64,000 nt of DNA. Source: Streptomyces sp. 130 (GTDB lineage: Bacteria; Actinomycetota; Actinomycetes; Streptomycetales; Streptomycetaceae). The DNA lies in contig NZ_VJNO01000016.1 of NCBI RefSeq assembly GCF_007096885.1, positions 1 to 64,000 on the forward strand, written 5' to 3'. Shown here in pieces: positions 16,824 through 24,863 of this stretch. Every line of letters starts with the position of its first letter. The stretch's first letter is position 1. The position numbers were made by a program, and so were the translations under genes. Below the pieces are notes generated by a model. The model saw only the letters and a list, made by a program, of their open reading frames with translations, did no database searches and was not told the origin of the DNA.

Positions 16824-18116
16824 TCAGCTGGTGGCGAGTCCGGCGGCGCGGAAGGCGTCCAGGCTCGGGCGGATCGTGGCGGTCGCCTGCGAGGTGTCGG
16901 CCACCGCGTCCAGCGTCTTGAGGCCGTCACCCGTGTTCAGGACGACGGTGGTGAGCGCCGGGTCGAGCAGGCCGGCCTCGATCAGCTTCTTCGTCACGCC
17001 GACCGTCACCCCGCCCGCCGTCTCGGCGAAGATGCCCTCGGTGCGGGCCAGCAGCTTGATCGCGTCCACGACCTGCTCGTCGTTCACGTCCTCGACGGCG
17101 CCGCCGGTGCGGCGGGCGATGTCCAGGACGTACGGCCCGTCGGCCGGGTTGCCGATCGCGAGGGACTTGGCGATCGTGTTCGGCTTCTGCGGGCGGACCA
17201 CGTCGTGACCGGCCTTGAAGGCGGTGGAGACCGGGGAGCAGCCCTCGGCCTGGGCACCGAAGATCTTGTACGGCTTGTCCTCGACCAGGCCGAGCTTGAT
17301 CAGCTCCTGGAGGCCCTTGTCGATCTTCGTCAGCTGCGAGCCGGACGCGATCGGGATGACGATCTGGTCGGGCAGCCGCCAGCCGAGCTGCTCGCAGATC
17401 TCGTACGCCAGCGTCTTGGAACCCTCGCCGTAGTACGGGCGCAGGTTCACGTTGACGAAGCCCCAGCCCTCGCCCAGCGGGTCGCCGATGAGCTCGGAGC
17501 AGAAGCGGTTGACGTCGTCGTAGTTGCCCTCGATGCCGACCAGCTCACCGCCGTACACCGCGGCCATGACGACCTTGCCCTGCTCCAGGTCGTGCGGGAT
17601 GAACACGCAGGAGCGCAGGCCCGCCCGGGACGCGGCGGCGCCGACCGCCCCGGCGAGGTTGCCGGTCGAGGAGCAGGAGAGCGTGGTGAAGCCGAAGGCG
17701 CGGGCGGCCTCGACGGCGATCGCGACGACGCGGTCCTTGAAGGAGTGCGTCGGATTGCCGGAGTCGTCCTTCACGTACAGGCCGCCGGTCACACCCAGCT
17801 CACGGGCGAGGTTGTCGGCCTTGACCAGCTTGGTGAAGCCGGGGTTGAGATTGGGCTTGTCGGCCACGTCGGCGGGCACCGGCAGCAGCGGCGCGTAACG
17901 CCAGATGCTGTTCGGGCCGGCCTCGATGCGCTTCTTCAGCTCGTCGGGGGAACCGCTCGGCAGGTCGTACGCCACTTCGAGCGGCCCGAAACAGGACGCG
18001 CAGGCGAAAATGGGACCGAGTGCGAACCGTTCACCGCACTCGCGGCAGGAAAGGGCCGCGGCGGGACCGAGGTCCACGGAAGTTCCGGTGTGTGCTGCGA
18101 CAGTCTCAACAGCCAT
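16824..18116 (-). CDS. thrC: Threonine synthase family PLP enzyme (possibly a homocysteine synthase)
   Basis: A 430-aa fold-type II PLP enzyme with an N-terminal zinc ribbon (CRECG near residue 23 and CASCFG about 17 residues later). The PLP lysine is in NPTHSFKDR, followed by phosphate-binding SCSSTGNLAGAVGAA. By sequence it is a threonine synthase, which acts on O-phosphohomoserine. The context suggests otherwise: it lies behind a SAM-I riboswitch and is co-transcribed with a CysO-like sulfur carrier. A Streptomyces route in which a ThrC-like enzyme (MetM) joins O-phosphohomoserine with sulfur from a carrier protein to make homocysteine has been reported, to my recollection. That fits better than threonine synthesis. 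The ATG begins MAVETVAAHTG. Confidence 0.85.
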   Translation of the reverse strand: MAVETVAAHTGTSVDLGPAAALSCRECGERFALGPIFACASCFGPLEVAYDLPSGSPDELKKRIEAGPNSIWRYAPLLPVPADVADKPNLNPGFTKLVKADNLARELGVTGGLYVKDDSGNPTHSFKDRVVAIAVEAARAFGFTTLSCSSTGNLAGAVGAAASRAGLRSCVFIPHDLEQGKVVMAAVYGGELVGIEGNYDDVNRFCSELIGDPLGEGWGFVNVNLRPYYGEGSKTLAYEICEQLGWRLPDQIVIPIASGSQLTKIDKGLQELIKLGLVEDKPYKIFGAQAEGCSPVSTAFKAGHDVVRPQKPNTIAKSLAIGNPADGPYVLDIARRTGGAVEDVNDEQVVDAIKLLARTEGIFAETAGGVTVGVTKKLIEAGLLDPALTTVVLNTGDGLKTLDAVADTSQATATIRPSLDAFRAAGLATS

Positions 18117-18135
18117 GATGGCGAGGCCCTTTCTC

Positions 18136-18258
18136 CTCATCTTCCTCACGACGCGTTTCGCCGCGAGACGGAATTGGCACCTTCCCCACCTGACCTCGCG
18201 GTCGGCAGGAGGGTTGCCGGGACTTCAACGGGCCGTTCCCTCTGTCCCTCTGGATGAG
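18136..18258 (-). promoter_or_regulatory. SAM-I (S-box) riboswitch
   Basis: On the minus strand the leader carries the S-box core: AGAGGGA, then GGCCCGTTGAAGTCCCGGCA, ACCCTC, and a later GGTGCCAATTCC. Outer helix P1 is CTCATC (18253-18258) pairing with GATGAG (18136-18141). It ends 20 nt before the ThrC-family start, so control may be by masking the ribosome-binding site as much as by termination. S-adenosylmethionine binding should turn down both the PLP enzyme and the sulfur carrier. Confidence 0.88.
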
Positions 18259-18386
18259 CGCTGTGGCGACGGACCATGGATCCGCGCGTTTGTCGGCGGA
18301 CCGACCCCGGCATGCGATGGCCGTCCGCGTTGTTCAAGACTGTAACCGAAGGACCGGGCGGGTGAGACAGGCGTCCGTACCGCGAG

Positions 18387-19352
18387 ATGGATCACATACA
18401 GGGAGTATCGACCGTGCTCGAAGAGGTCGAACGCTGGCTGACCAGGCGTTCCTGGTCGGCCGCCGACCACCCGCCGGCGAGCGTGCGGGGTGCCGCGGAC
18501 GGTACGGGCGTCAGCGTCGTTCTACCGGCCCTCAACGAGGCCGCGACCGTCGGGGACATCGTCGCGACGATCCGGCGCGAGCTGATGGAGCGCGTTCCGC
18601 TGGTCGACGAGCTGGTCGTGATCGACTCGGGCTCCACGGACGCCACCGCCGAGGTCGCCCGCCGCGCGGGCGCCCGGGTCGTCCACCGGGACGCGATCCT
18701 GCCCCGGCTGCCCGCCGTCCCCGGCAAGGGCGAGGTGCTGTGGCGGTCGCTCCTGGTGACCAGCGGCGACATCCTGTGCTTCATCGACGCGGACCTGAAG
18801 GACTTCTCGGCCGACTTCGTCTCCGGCATCGTCGGCCCGCTCCTCGCCCGCCCCGAGGTGCAGTTCGTCAAGGCGATGTACGACCGGCCGCTCGGCGAGC
18901 TGCCCGGCCAGGGCGGCCGCGTCACCGAGCTGGTGGCCCGCCCCCTGCTGAACCTGCACTGGCCGCTCCTCGCGGGCTTCGTCCAGCCGCTGGGCGGCGA
19001 GTACGCCGTACGCCGCTCGCTCCTGGAGCGGCTGCCGTTCCCGGTCGGTTACGGGGTCGAGCTCGGGCTGCTCGTGGACGCGCTGCACACCGTGGGCCTC
19101 GACGCCCTGGCCCAGGTGGACGTCGGCGTCCGCGTCCACCGCCACCAGGACGGCCAGGCGCTCGGCCGGATGGCCGCCGCGATCTACCGCACCGCGCAGG
19201 TGCGGCTCTCCCGGGGCCATCTGGTGCGCCCCTCGCTGACCCAGTTCGAACGGGGACCGGACGGATTCGTCCCGCACACCTACCCGGTGGACACGCGGGA
19301 GAGGCCGCCCATGTGCGAGATCGAGGAGTACCTGGCACGCCGTGCGGCCTGA
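18387..19352 (+). CDS. gpgS: Glucosyl-3-phosphoglycerate synthase (GT81 family)
   Basis: The 321-aa GT-A enzyme transfers glucose from a nucleotide sugar to 3-phosphoglycerate, the first step to glucosylglycerate and related compatible solutes. Seen are VSVVLPALNEAATVGDI, the metal-binding DAD in FIDADLKDFSADF, and the GGEYAVRRSLLERLPFPVGY acceptor region. The ATG at 18387 gives an N-terminus MDHIQGVSTVLEEVERWL; a GTG at 18414 (VLEEVERW) is equally possible. It diverges from the riboswitch operon and precedes otsA, another glucosyltransferase of solute metabolism. Confidence 0.88.
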   Translation: MDHIQGVSTVLEEVERWLTRRSWSAADHPPASVRGAADGTGVSVVLPALNEAATVGDIVATIRRELMERVPLVDELVVIDSGSTDATAEVARRAGARVVHRDAILPRLPAVPGKGEVLWRSLLVTSGDILCFIDADLKDFSADFVSGIVGPLLARPEVQFVKAMYDRPLGELPGQGGRVTELVARPLLNLHWPLLAGFVQPLGGEYAVRRSLLERLPFPVGYGVELGLLVDALHTVGLDALAQVDVGVRVHRHQDGQALGRMAAAIYRTAQVRLSRGHLVRPSLTQFERGPDGFVPHTYPVDTRERPPMCEIEEYLARRAA

Positions 19353-19416
19353 TCGCGATCCCACTCCGTCCGACTTCGTACGTTTGGGCGGATCGGGTTC
19401 GGGCTAGATTCCGGCC

Positions 19417-20808
19417 ATGGTCTCCGAGCACGCCCCCCAGCCCGCTGCCCAGGTCCTCGTCGCGTCCAACCGCGGCCCCGTCTCGTACGCCCTGGGCGAC
19501 GACGGCACCCTCGAAGCGAAACGGGGCGGAGGCGGACTCGTCTCCGGCCTCAGCGCCGTCGACGACAAGATGTGGGTCTGCGCCGCCCTCGGCGACGGCG
19601 ACCGCGAGGCGGTGCGCCGAGGGGTCGGCGAGCCGGGCGTCCGGATGCTCGACATCGACGCCGGGGTGCACGCCGACGCGTACAACGGCATCGCCAACTC
19701 CGTGCTGTGGTTCGTCCACCACATGCTGTACCAGACGCCCGTCGAGCCCGTCTTCGACGCGGAGTTCCGCAGGCAGTGGGCCTCCTTCGAGACGTACAAC
19801 CGCGCCTTCGCCGAGGCGCTGGCCGAGGAGGCGGGCGAGGGCGCGGCGGTCCTCGTGCAGGACTACCACCTCTCGCTGGTCCCCGGCATGCTCCGCGAGC
19901 TCCGCCCCGACCTGCGGATCGGCCACTTCTCACACACCCCGTGGGCACCCGTCGACTACTTCCGGCTGCTCCCCGACGACATCGCCGAACAGCTGCTGCA
20001 CGGCATCCTCGGCGCCGACCGCGCCGCCTTCCTGACCCGCCGCTGGGCGGACGCCTTCATCGGCTGCTGTACGGAGATCCTGGGCGGCACCGGCCGCACC
20101 CGCGTCGGCGTGCACGGCCTCGGCGCCGACGCCGGATTCCTGCGGAGCCGGGCGCACGAGGCGGACGTGGACGAGCGCATGGCGGCCCTGCGCGAGCAGA
20201 TCGGACCCGACCGGAAGACCGTCGTCCGGGTCGACCGCACGGAGCTGTCCAAGAACATCGTCCGGGGCCTCCACGCCTACCGCACCCTGCTGGAGGAACG
20301 CCCCGAGTGGCGCGAACGCGTCGTGCACGTCGCCTTCGCCTACCCCTCGCGCCAGGACCTCGCGGTCTACCGGGAGTACACCGCGGAGGTCCAGCAGGTC
20401 GCCGACGCGATCAACAAGACGTACGGCACGGCCGGCTGGACCCCGGTCGTCCTGCACGTCAAGGACGACTTCGCCCGCTCGCTCGCCGCGTACCGGCTGG
20501 CCGACGTCGCCCTCGTCAACCCGATCCGCGACGGCATGAACCTCGTCGCCAAGGAGGTCCCCGTCGTCTCCGACGAGGGCTGCGCGCTGGTCCTGTCCCG
20601 GGAGGCCGGCGCGTACGAGGAGCTGGGCGAGAACGCGTTCACGGTCAACCCGTACGACGTCTCCGCCACGGCGGACGCGCTGCACGAGGCGCTGACGCTC
20701 CCGGACGACGTGCGGGCCGCCCGCACGGAACGGCTGGCCGAGGCGGCGACCGCGCTGCCGCCGCAGCAGTGGTTCCTGGACCAGCTGGAGGCGCTGCGGC
20801 GCGACTAG
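19417..20808 (+). CDS. otsA: Trehalose-6-phosphate synthase
   Basis: A 463-aa GT20 enzyme that makes trehalose 6-phosphate from nucleotide-glucose and glucose 6-phosphate. Visible are VASNRGPVSY, the GGGGLVSGL loop, VQDYHLSLVP, HFSHTPWAP, and the C-terminal NPIRDGMNLVAKE. It follows gpgS by 64 bp in the same direction and converges on otsB, so the two trehalose genes are neighbours but not one operon. The last 21 bases form one arm of a 56-bp duplication shared with the otsB end. Confidence 0.95.
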   Translation: MVSEHAPQPAAQVLVASNRGPVSYALGDDGTLEAKRGGGGLVSGLSAVDDKMWVCAALGDGDREAVRRGVGEPGVRMLDIDAGVHADAYNGIANSVLWFVHHMLYQTPVEPVFDAEFRRQWASFETYNRAFAEALAEEAGEGAAVLVQDYHLSLVPGMLRELRPDLRIGHFSHTPWAPVDYFRLLPDDIAEQLLHGILGADRAAFLTRRWADAFIGCCTEILGGTGRTRVGVHGLGADAGFLRSRAHEADVDERMAALREQIGPDRKTVVRVDRTELSKNIVRGLHAYRTLLEERPEWRERVVHVAFAYPSRQDLAVYREYTAEVQQVADAINKTYGTAGWTPVVLHVKDDFARSLAAYRLADVALVNPIRDGMNLVAKEVPVVSDEGCALVLSREAGAYEELGENAFTVNPYDVSATADALHEALTLPDDVRAARTERLAEAATALPPQQWFLDQLEALRRD

Positions 20809-20899
20809 GACGATCCCCCGCCGATCCGGCCGACGCGCTCGCGGAGGCGCTTCGGCGCGACTACGGCTTTCCCCCGCCGATCCGGTCGGCGAGCTCCCG
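20788..20899. repeat. 56-bp imperfect tandem duplication joining the otsA and otsB ends
   Basis: GAGGCGCTGCGGCGCGACTA begins at 20788 and recurs as GAGGCGCTTCGGCGCGACTA at 20844. Both copies continue into CCCCCGCCGATCCGG. The first copy contains the otsA stop and the second the otsB stop, on opposite strands, so one copy is read in each gene. Confidence 0.8.
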
Positions 20900-21706
20900 C
20901 AGGTACTCCACGACCGCACCCGGCCCCGGCAGGGCGAGGTCGGCGCGCTCGGCCAGCTCCGGCACCTCGGCGCTCCCGCTGCAGATGAGCAGGCCGGGGA
21001 CGGGGACCGCCGGGTCCGTGCGCAGCTTCTCCACGGCGGCGTACGCGGCGAGGTCGCCCAGGTCGTCGCCCGCGTACAGCACGGACCTGGCGCCGATCTC
21101 GCGCACGTACTCGGTGAGCGCGACGCCCTTGTCCATGCCCGGGGGGCGCAGTTCCAGGACCAGCCGCCCCGGTTCCACCATCAGTCCGTGCAGCGCGGCC
21201 AGCGCGCCCAGGGGCCCGCGCAGCGCGTCGAACGCCGCCTGCGGGTCGGCGGCGCGCCGGGTGTGCACGGCGAGGGCGCGGCCCTTGTCCTCGGTCCAGG
21301 TCTCGTCCCGGAGGCCGGCATCCGCCAGCACGCCGGGGAGTGCGGCGCGCACGGCCGCGACGCCGGGGTGCGGGGCGGGGGCGCGCACCGCCCCGGTCGC
21401 GGCGTCCCAGCGCTCGGCCCCGTAGTGCCCGAGCACGACGAGGTGGTCGAGCCCCTCGACCCCGGCGACCCCGGCATACCGCACGGCGACTTCGGCGGGG
21501 CGCCCGGTGATCACGGCCACGGACGCGACCTTGGGCGCGAGGGCGGCGAGCGCCCGCACGGCTCCGGGGTGCGCCCGGGCCTGTTCCGGGTCCGGCACGA
21601 TGTCCGCCAGCGTCCCGTCGAAGTCGAGCGCGACGAGGGCCTCGGCCGGCCGGGCGAGGATGGCGTCGAGTCCAGTGCGGCCTGCGATTGTCTGCGGGGT
21701 GCCCAT
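20861..21706 (-). CDS. otsB: Trehalose-6-phosphate phosphatase
   Basis: A 281-aa HAD-superfamily enzyme that dephosphorylates trehalose 6-phosphate to trehalose. HAD motif I is ALDFDGTLADI (two aspartates), motif II is VITGRP, and the distal motif is LYAGDDLGDLAAY. Lys in PGMDKGVAL serves as the motif III residue. It converges on otsA. The C-terminus (RIGGGKP) comes from the duplicated 56-bp segment, so its last residues may differ from those of relatives. Confidence 0.93.
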   Translation of the reverse strand: MGTPQTIAGRTGLDAILARPAEALVALDFDGTLADIVPDPEQARAHPGAVRALAALAPKVASVAVITGRPAEVAVRYAGVAGVEGLDHLVVLGHYGAERWDAATGAVRAPAPHPGVAAVRAALPGVLADAGLRDETWTEDKGRALAVHTRRAADPQAAFDALRGPLGALAALHGLMVEPGRLVLELRPPGMDKGVALTEYVREIGARSVLYAGDDLGDLAAYAAVEKLRTDPAVPVPGLLICSGSAEVPELAERADLALPGPGAVVEYLRELADRIGGGKP

Positions 21707-22015
21707 ACGGTGAGCGTATCGCCGCGCGTCCCTGATGCGGGGGCGCTGCCCCCGTACCCCCGCTGCTCAATCGCCGCAGGGGCTTGATGTGGCCGACGCG
21801 CTACCCAGCCCCACCGGCGATCAAGCCGCAGGTCCAGGGGTGGGAGCCCCGAGCCGGGCCTCGGCGCGAAACGGGGCCCGGCGCGAAACCGGGCCTCGGC
21901 GCGAAACCAAGCCCCGCCGGCGATTGAGGCGCCGGGGGCCGGGGCGGCGGCCCGGTTCGGGGAGGGGCGGGTAGGGGAACGGGCCCGCCGCAGGCGTACC
22001 GCAACCGCGCGCGCC
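21707..22015. repeat. Intergenic region with clustered short repeats
   Basis: No gene is seen in these 309 bp. Three copies of a GGGCC(T/C)GGCGCGAAAC-like unit lie between about 21855 and 21908. Three versions of a GCCCC-GCCGGCGATTGA-like word, in both orientations, lie near 21768-21788, 21810-21830 and 21910-21930. The second word resembles a palindromic intergenic element that recurs in Streptomyces genomes. Together they can fold into several hairpins and probably separate the otsB and DUF3263 transcripts. Confidence 0.55.
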
Positions 22016-22276
22016 CTACCGCCTCCCCCGCCGAGCCTCCCGTACGCGCCGGAGGCGATTCACCGTCACGGGGTCCTCCTCCAGCGCCCGCCGGTCGTCC
22101 AGCAACGCGTTCAGCAGCTGGTAATACCGTGTCGGCGACAGCCCGAGCCGCTCGCGGATCGCCCGCTCCTTCGCCCCCGCCCCCGCCCACGACTGCCGCT
22201 CCACCGCGAGGACGGCGCGGTCCCGGTCGGACAGCGGCGCGGAGTCGGCGGGGCCGTTCGGGGGGTGGGCGGTCAT
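22016..22276 (-). CDS. DUF3263 family protein
   Basis: An 86-aa protein with the DUF3263 core: LSDRDRAVLAVERQSWAGAG, then KERAIRERLGLSPTRYYQLL and an LLDDRRALEEDPVTVNRLRR ending. The family has an HTH-like arrangement and is probably DNA-binding, but no target is known. It follows the lipoprotein gene by 44 bp on the same strand, so they may share a transcript. The start ATG begins MTAHPPNGPADS. Confidence 0.88.
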   Translation of the reverse strand: MTAHPPNGPADSAPLSDRDRAVLAVERQSWAGAGAKERAIRERLGLSPTRYYQLLNALLDDRRALEEDPVTVNRLRRVREARRGRR

Positions 22277-22320
22277 ATCAGCCAATATATGGCGCGTCCC
22301 GTCCTCATGGAACGCGGAGA

Positions 22321-23586
22321 CTACTCCGCCGCCTCCGCCTGCACCGCGTCCCGCGATATCCGCGTCAGCACGCTCTCCGGATTCGCCCCCGGCTGCACCG
22401 CCTTGCCGATGTTCTCCTTGATCGACTCGCTCGCCGCCGCCCAGGACGTCTTGCCGAACGGATAGAACTCCGACTCCGGCAGGGCCGCCAGGAACTGGTG
22501 CAGCGGCTTGTACTTGGCGTCGTCCTCCATCGCCGCGGACGCGCTGCCCGTGACCGGCAGCATGTCGTACATGTCGGCGAACTCGATCACGTTCTTGTCG
22601 GTGAACAGGTAGTCGAAGAACTTCCCGATCTCGACCCGGTGATCGTTCTGCTTGAAGCCCATGATCCAGTCGGCGACGCCCATGGACCCCTCGGTGGGGC
22701 CGTGCTCGCCGGGCAGCGGGACCATGCCGACCTCGACGCCCTGCTTCTGCGCCTCCTCCATCAGCGTGGGGTGGCCGTTGAGCATGCCGACCTTCCCCTT
22801 CGAGAACTCCTCGAACGCCTTCGCGCGGTTCAGCTTGCCGGGGGCGACCGGGCCGACGAGGCCCTTGTCCACGAGGTTCGTCTTCAGCCAGTCGAACGTC
22901 TTGACGTTCGCCTCGGAGGCGATGTCGTACGAGCCGACCTCGTCGGTGTAGCCGCCGCCCCCGCTGAGCATCCACATCAGCGTCTCGGCCTGGGACTCCT
23001 CCGGACCGAGCGGCAGCGCGAAGGGGTAGGACACCCCGCGCTGTTCGAGCGCGGTGGCGTCGGAGGCTATGTCGCTCCAGGTCTTGGGGGCGTGCAGGCC
23101 GGCCTGCGAGAACAGCTTCTTGTTGTAGAAGAGCAGCCGTGTGGAGGCGACGAACGGCAGGCCGTACTGGATGCGGTTGACCTGGCCCGCGCCGATCAGC
23201 TTCGGCAGGAAGTTGGCCTGGGTCGGGATGCTCAGCATCTCGTCGGCCGAGTAGAGCTTCCCGGCCTTCGCGTAGTCCGCGTAGGCGCCGATCTGCGCGA
23301 TGTCGGGGGCCTTGCCGTCCTTGACCATCTTGGCGACCTCGCGGTCGACGTCGGTCCAGGGCAGGACGGTCACCTCGACCTTGATGCCGGGGTGGGACGC
23401 CTCGAAGCCGCGGGCGATGCCGTCCCAGTACTTGTCGGACTTGTTCGCCTCGCTCGTGCCGTAGTCGGCCGCGACCAGCTTCAGCGTCACGTCGCCGGAG
23501 CCGCCGCCGGAGCCGCAGCCCGACAGCGTCGCCGTCATGCCCAGCACGGCGACAGCCGCCGTCAGTCCCAAGTAACGCCGCTGCAC
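22321..23586 (-). CDS. Sugar ABC transporter substrate-binding lipoprotein
   Basis: The 421-aa precursor has a lipoprotein signal peptide with lipobox LSGC (Cys near residue 24) and a family 1 solute-binding fold (YWDGIARGFEASHPGIKVEV, then PDIAQIGAYADYAKAGKLY and GVADWIMGFKQ). It would capture a sugar outside the membrane. No permease or ATPase is adjacent, so it must use a transporter encoded elsewhere. It diverges from amino-sugar genes and shares dre-like sites with them, suggesting an N-acetylglucosamine or chito-oligosaccharide ligand under DasR control. Confidence 0.88.
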   Translation of the reverse strand: MQRRYLGLTAAVAVLGMTATLSGCGSGGGSGDVTLKLVAADYGTSEANKSDKYWDGIARGFEASHPGIKVEVTVLPWTDVDREVAKMVKDGKAPDIAQIGAYADYAKAGKLYSADEMLSIPTQANFLPKLIGAGQVNRIQYGLPFVASTRLLFYNKKLFSQAGLHAPKTWSDIASDATALEQRGVSYPFALPLGPEESQAETLMWMLSGGGGYTDEVGSYDIASEANVKTFDWLKTNLVDKGLVGPVAPGKLNRAKAFEEFSKGKVGMLNGHPTLMEEAQKQGVEVGMVPLPGEHGPTEGSMGVADWIMGFKQNDHRVEIGKFFDYLFTDKNVIEFADMYDMLPVTGSASAAMEDDAKYKPLHQFLAALPESEFYPFGKTSWAAASESIKENIGKAVQPGANPESVLTRISRDAVQAEAAE

Positions 23587-23749
23587 AGCTCAGTCCGTCC
23601 TCGTCGATTGCACTGCCCGCGCCTCCCGCATACGCACGGGGCACTCCGGGTGAGCTGCGATTTTCCCCGCCACCGACACAGAGGTCTACACCACGGAGGT
23701 ATCGCTTCCACAACGCAGCAGCATTGCACGGGGCCCACGGCGACTGCTA

Positions 23750-23789
23750 AGTAGGTCTGGACGTACGGGCCTTATTGGTCCAGACCTTC
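23750..23789. promoter_or_regulatory. Two dre-like (DasR) sites between the lipoprotein and SIS genes
   Basis: ATTGGTCCAGACCTTC at 23774-23789 matches 10 of 12 core positions of the DasR element TGGTCTAGACCA. A weaker site, AGTAGGTCTGGACGTAC, starts at about 23750. They sit between two diverging genes of amino-sugar use. Confidence 0.7.
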
Positions 23790-23864
23790 AATCGACGGTG
23801 CGTCAGTTTCCGTACGGGCCGAGCCCGTCGCCCCGACCCCGCCCCGACCGAGGAGCCGCTCCGC

Positions 23865-24770
23865 ATGTCGCGTACCGCAACCGAGATTGCCACCCAGCCC
23901 AGCTGCTGGCGGCGTGCCGCGCAGGCGGGCGCGGAGTTCGAGGGGCTGCCGAAGCCCGGCGAGCGCGTCGCCGTCACGGGGTGCGGCACCTCGTGGTTCA
24001 TGGCCATCGCGTACGCAGCCCTGCGGGAGGCCGCGGGGCAGGGCGAGACGGACGCGTACGCCTCCTCGGAGTTCCCGGTGGGGCGCCCGTACGACCGGGT
24101 GGTCGCGATCACCCGTTCCGGTACGACGAGCGAGGTGCTGGCGCTCCTGCGCGAGCTGCGCGGAAGGACCGCGACCGTCGCACTGACCGGCGACCCGAAG
24201 ACGCCGGTCATGGAGGCCGCCGACGCGGTCGCGGTGCTGGACTGGGCGGACGAGGAGTCCGTGGTCCAGACCCGGTTCGCGACGACCGCGCTCGCCTTCC
24301 TGCGGGCGGGCCTGGAGGCGGCCGGTCCGCTTCCCGCGGGTGTGAAGACGGTCGCCGAGGCGGCGGTCGACGCGGAGCTGGCGGTGACCGAGCCGCTGGA
24401 CGAGGCGGTGGTCGCGGCCGAGCAGTGGACGTTCCTGGGGCGCGGCTGGACCTACGGGCTCGCCCAGGAGGCCGGGCTGAAGATGCGCGAGGCGGCCGGC
24501 GCCTGGACCGAGTCGTACCCGGCGATGGAGTACCGCCACGGCCCGATCGCGATCACCGGTCCGAACCGGGTGGCCTGGGTCTTCGGCGCCCTGCCCGAAG
24601 GGCTGGCCGGGGAGGTGGCGGCGGTCGGCGGGACGCTGGTCGCCAACGGGACGGCGGACCCGATGGCCGACCTGATCCGCGCGCAGCGGCTCGCGGTGGT
24701 CCTGGCCGAGTCGAAGGGGTACGACCCCGACCACCCCCGCAACCTCTCGCGCAGCGTGATCCTGCCGTAG
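23865..24770 (+). CDS. SIS-domain sugar isomerase/deaminase-like protein
   Basis: The 301-aa protein has two SIS domains like the isomerase half of GlmS, with phosphosugar-binding VTGCGTSWFMAIA, ITRSGTTSEV, and the C-terminal MEYRHGPIAI segment. It lacks the glutaminase domain, so it cannot make glucosamine 6-phosphate from glutamine; a deaminase or isomerase role in amino-sugar breakdown is likelier. AGGAG precedes the ATG. The dre-like sites upstream and the nagK/nagA genes downstream put it in N-acetylglucosamine metabolism. Confidence 0.85.
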   Translation: MSRTATEIATQPSCWRRAAQAGAEFEGLPKPGERVAVTGCGTSWFMAIAYAALREAAGQGETDAYASSEFPVGRPYDRVVAITRSGTTSEVLALLRELRGRTATVALTGDPKTPVMEAADAVAVLDWADEESVVQTRFATTALAFLRAGLEAAGPLPAGVKTVAEAAVDAELAVTEPLDEAVVAAEQWTFLGRGWTYGLAQEAGLKMREAAGAWTESYPAMEYRHGPIAITGPNRVAWVFGALPEGLAGEVAAVGGTLVANGTADPMADLIRAQRLAVVLAESKGYDPDHPRNLSRSVILP

Positions 24771-24820
24771 CGGGCGCAACCGGTACCGGGATTTTGTATG
24801 GATGCGCAACAAACAGCACT

Positions 24821-24836
24821 AGTGGACTAGACCTTT
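24821..24836 (+). promoter_or_regulatory. dre-like (DasR) site upstream of the ROK kinase-nagA operon
   Basis: AGTGGACTAGACCTTT matches 10 of 12 core positions of the DasR element and lies 28 bp before the kinase start, overlapping the expected promoter. DasR control of the nagKA operon is established in S. coelicolor. Confidence 0.78.
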
Positions 24837-24863
24837 TGGATCGCTCGGGCGAAACTGTTCCAC

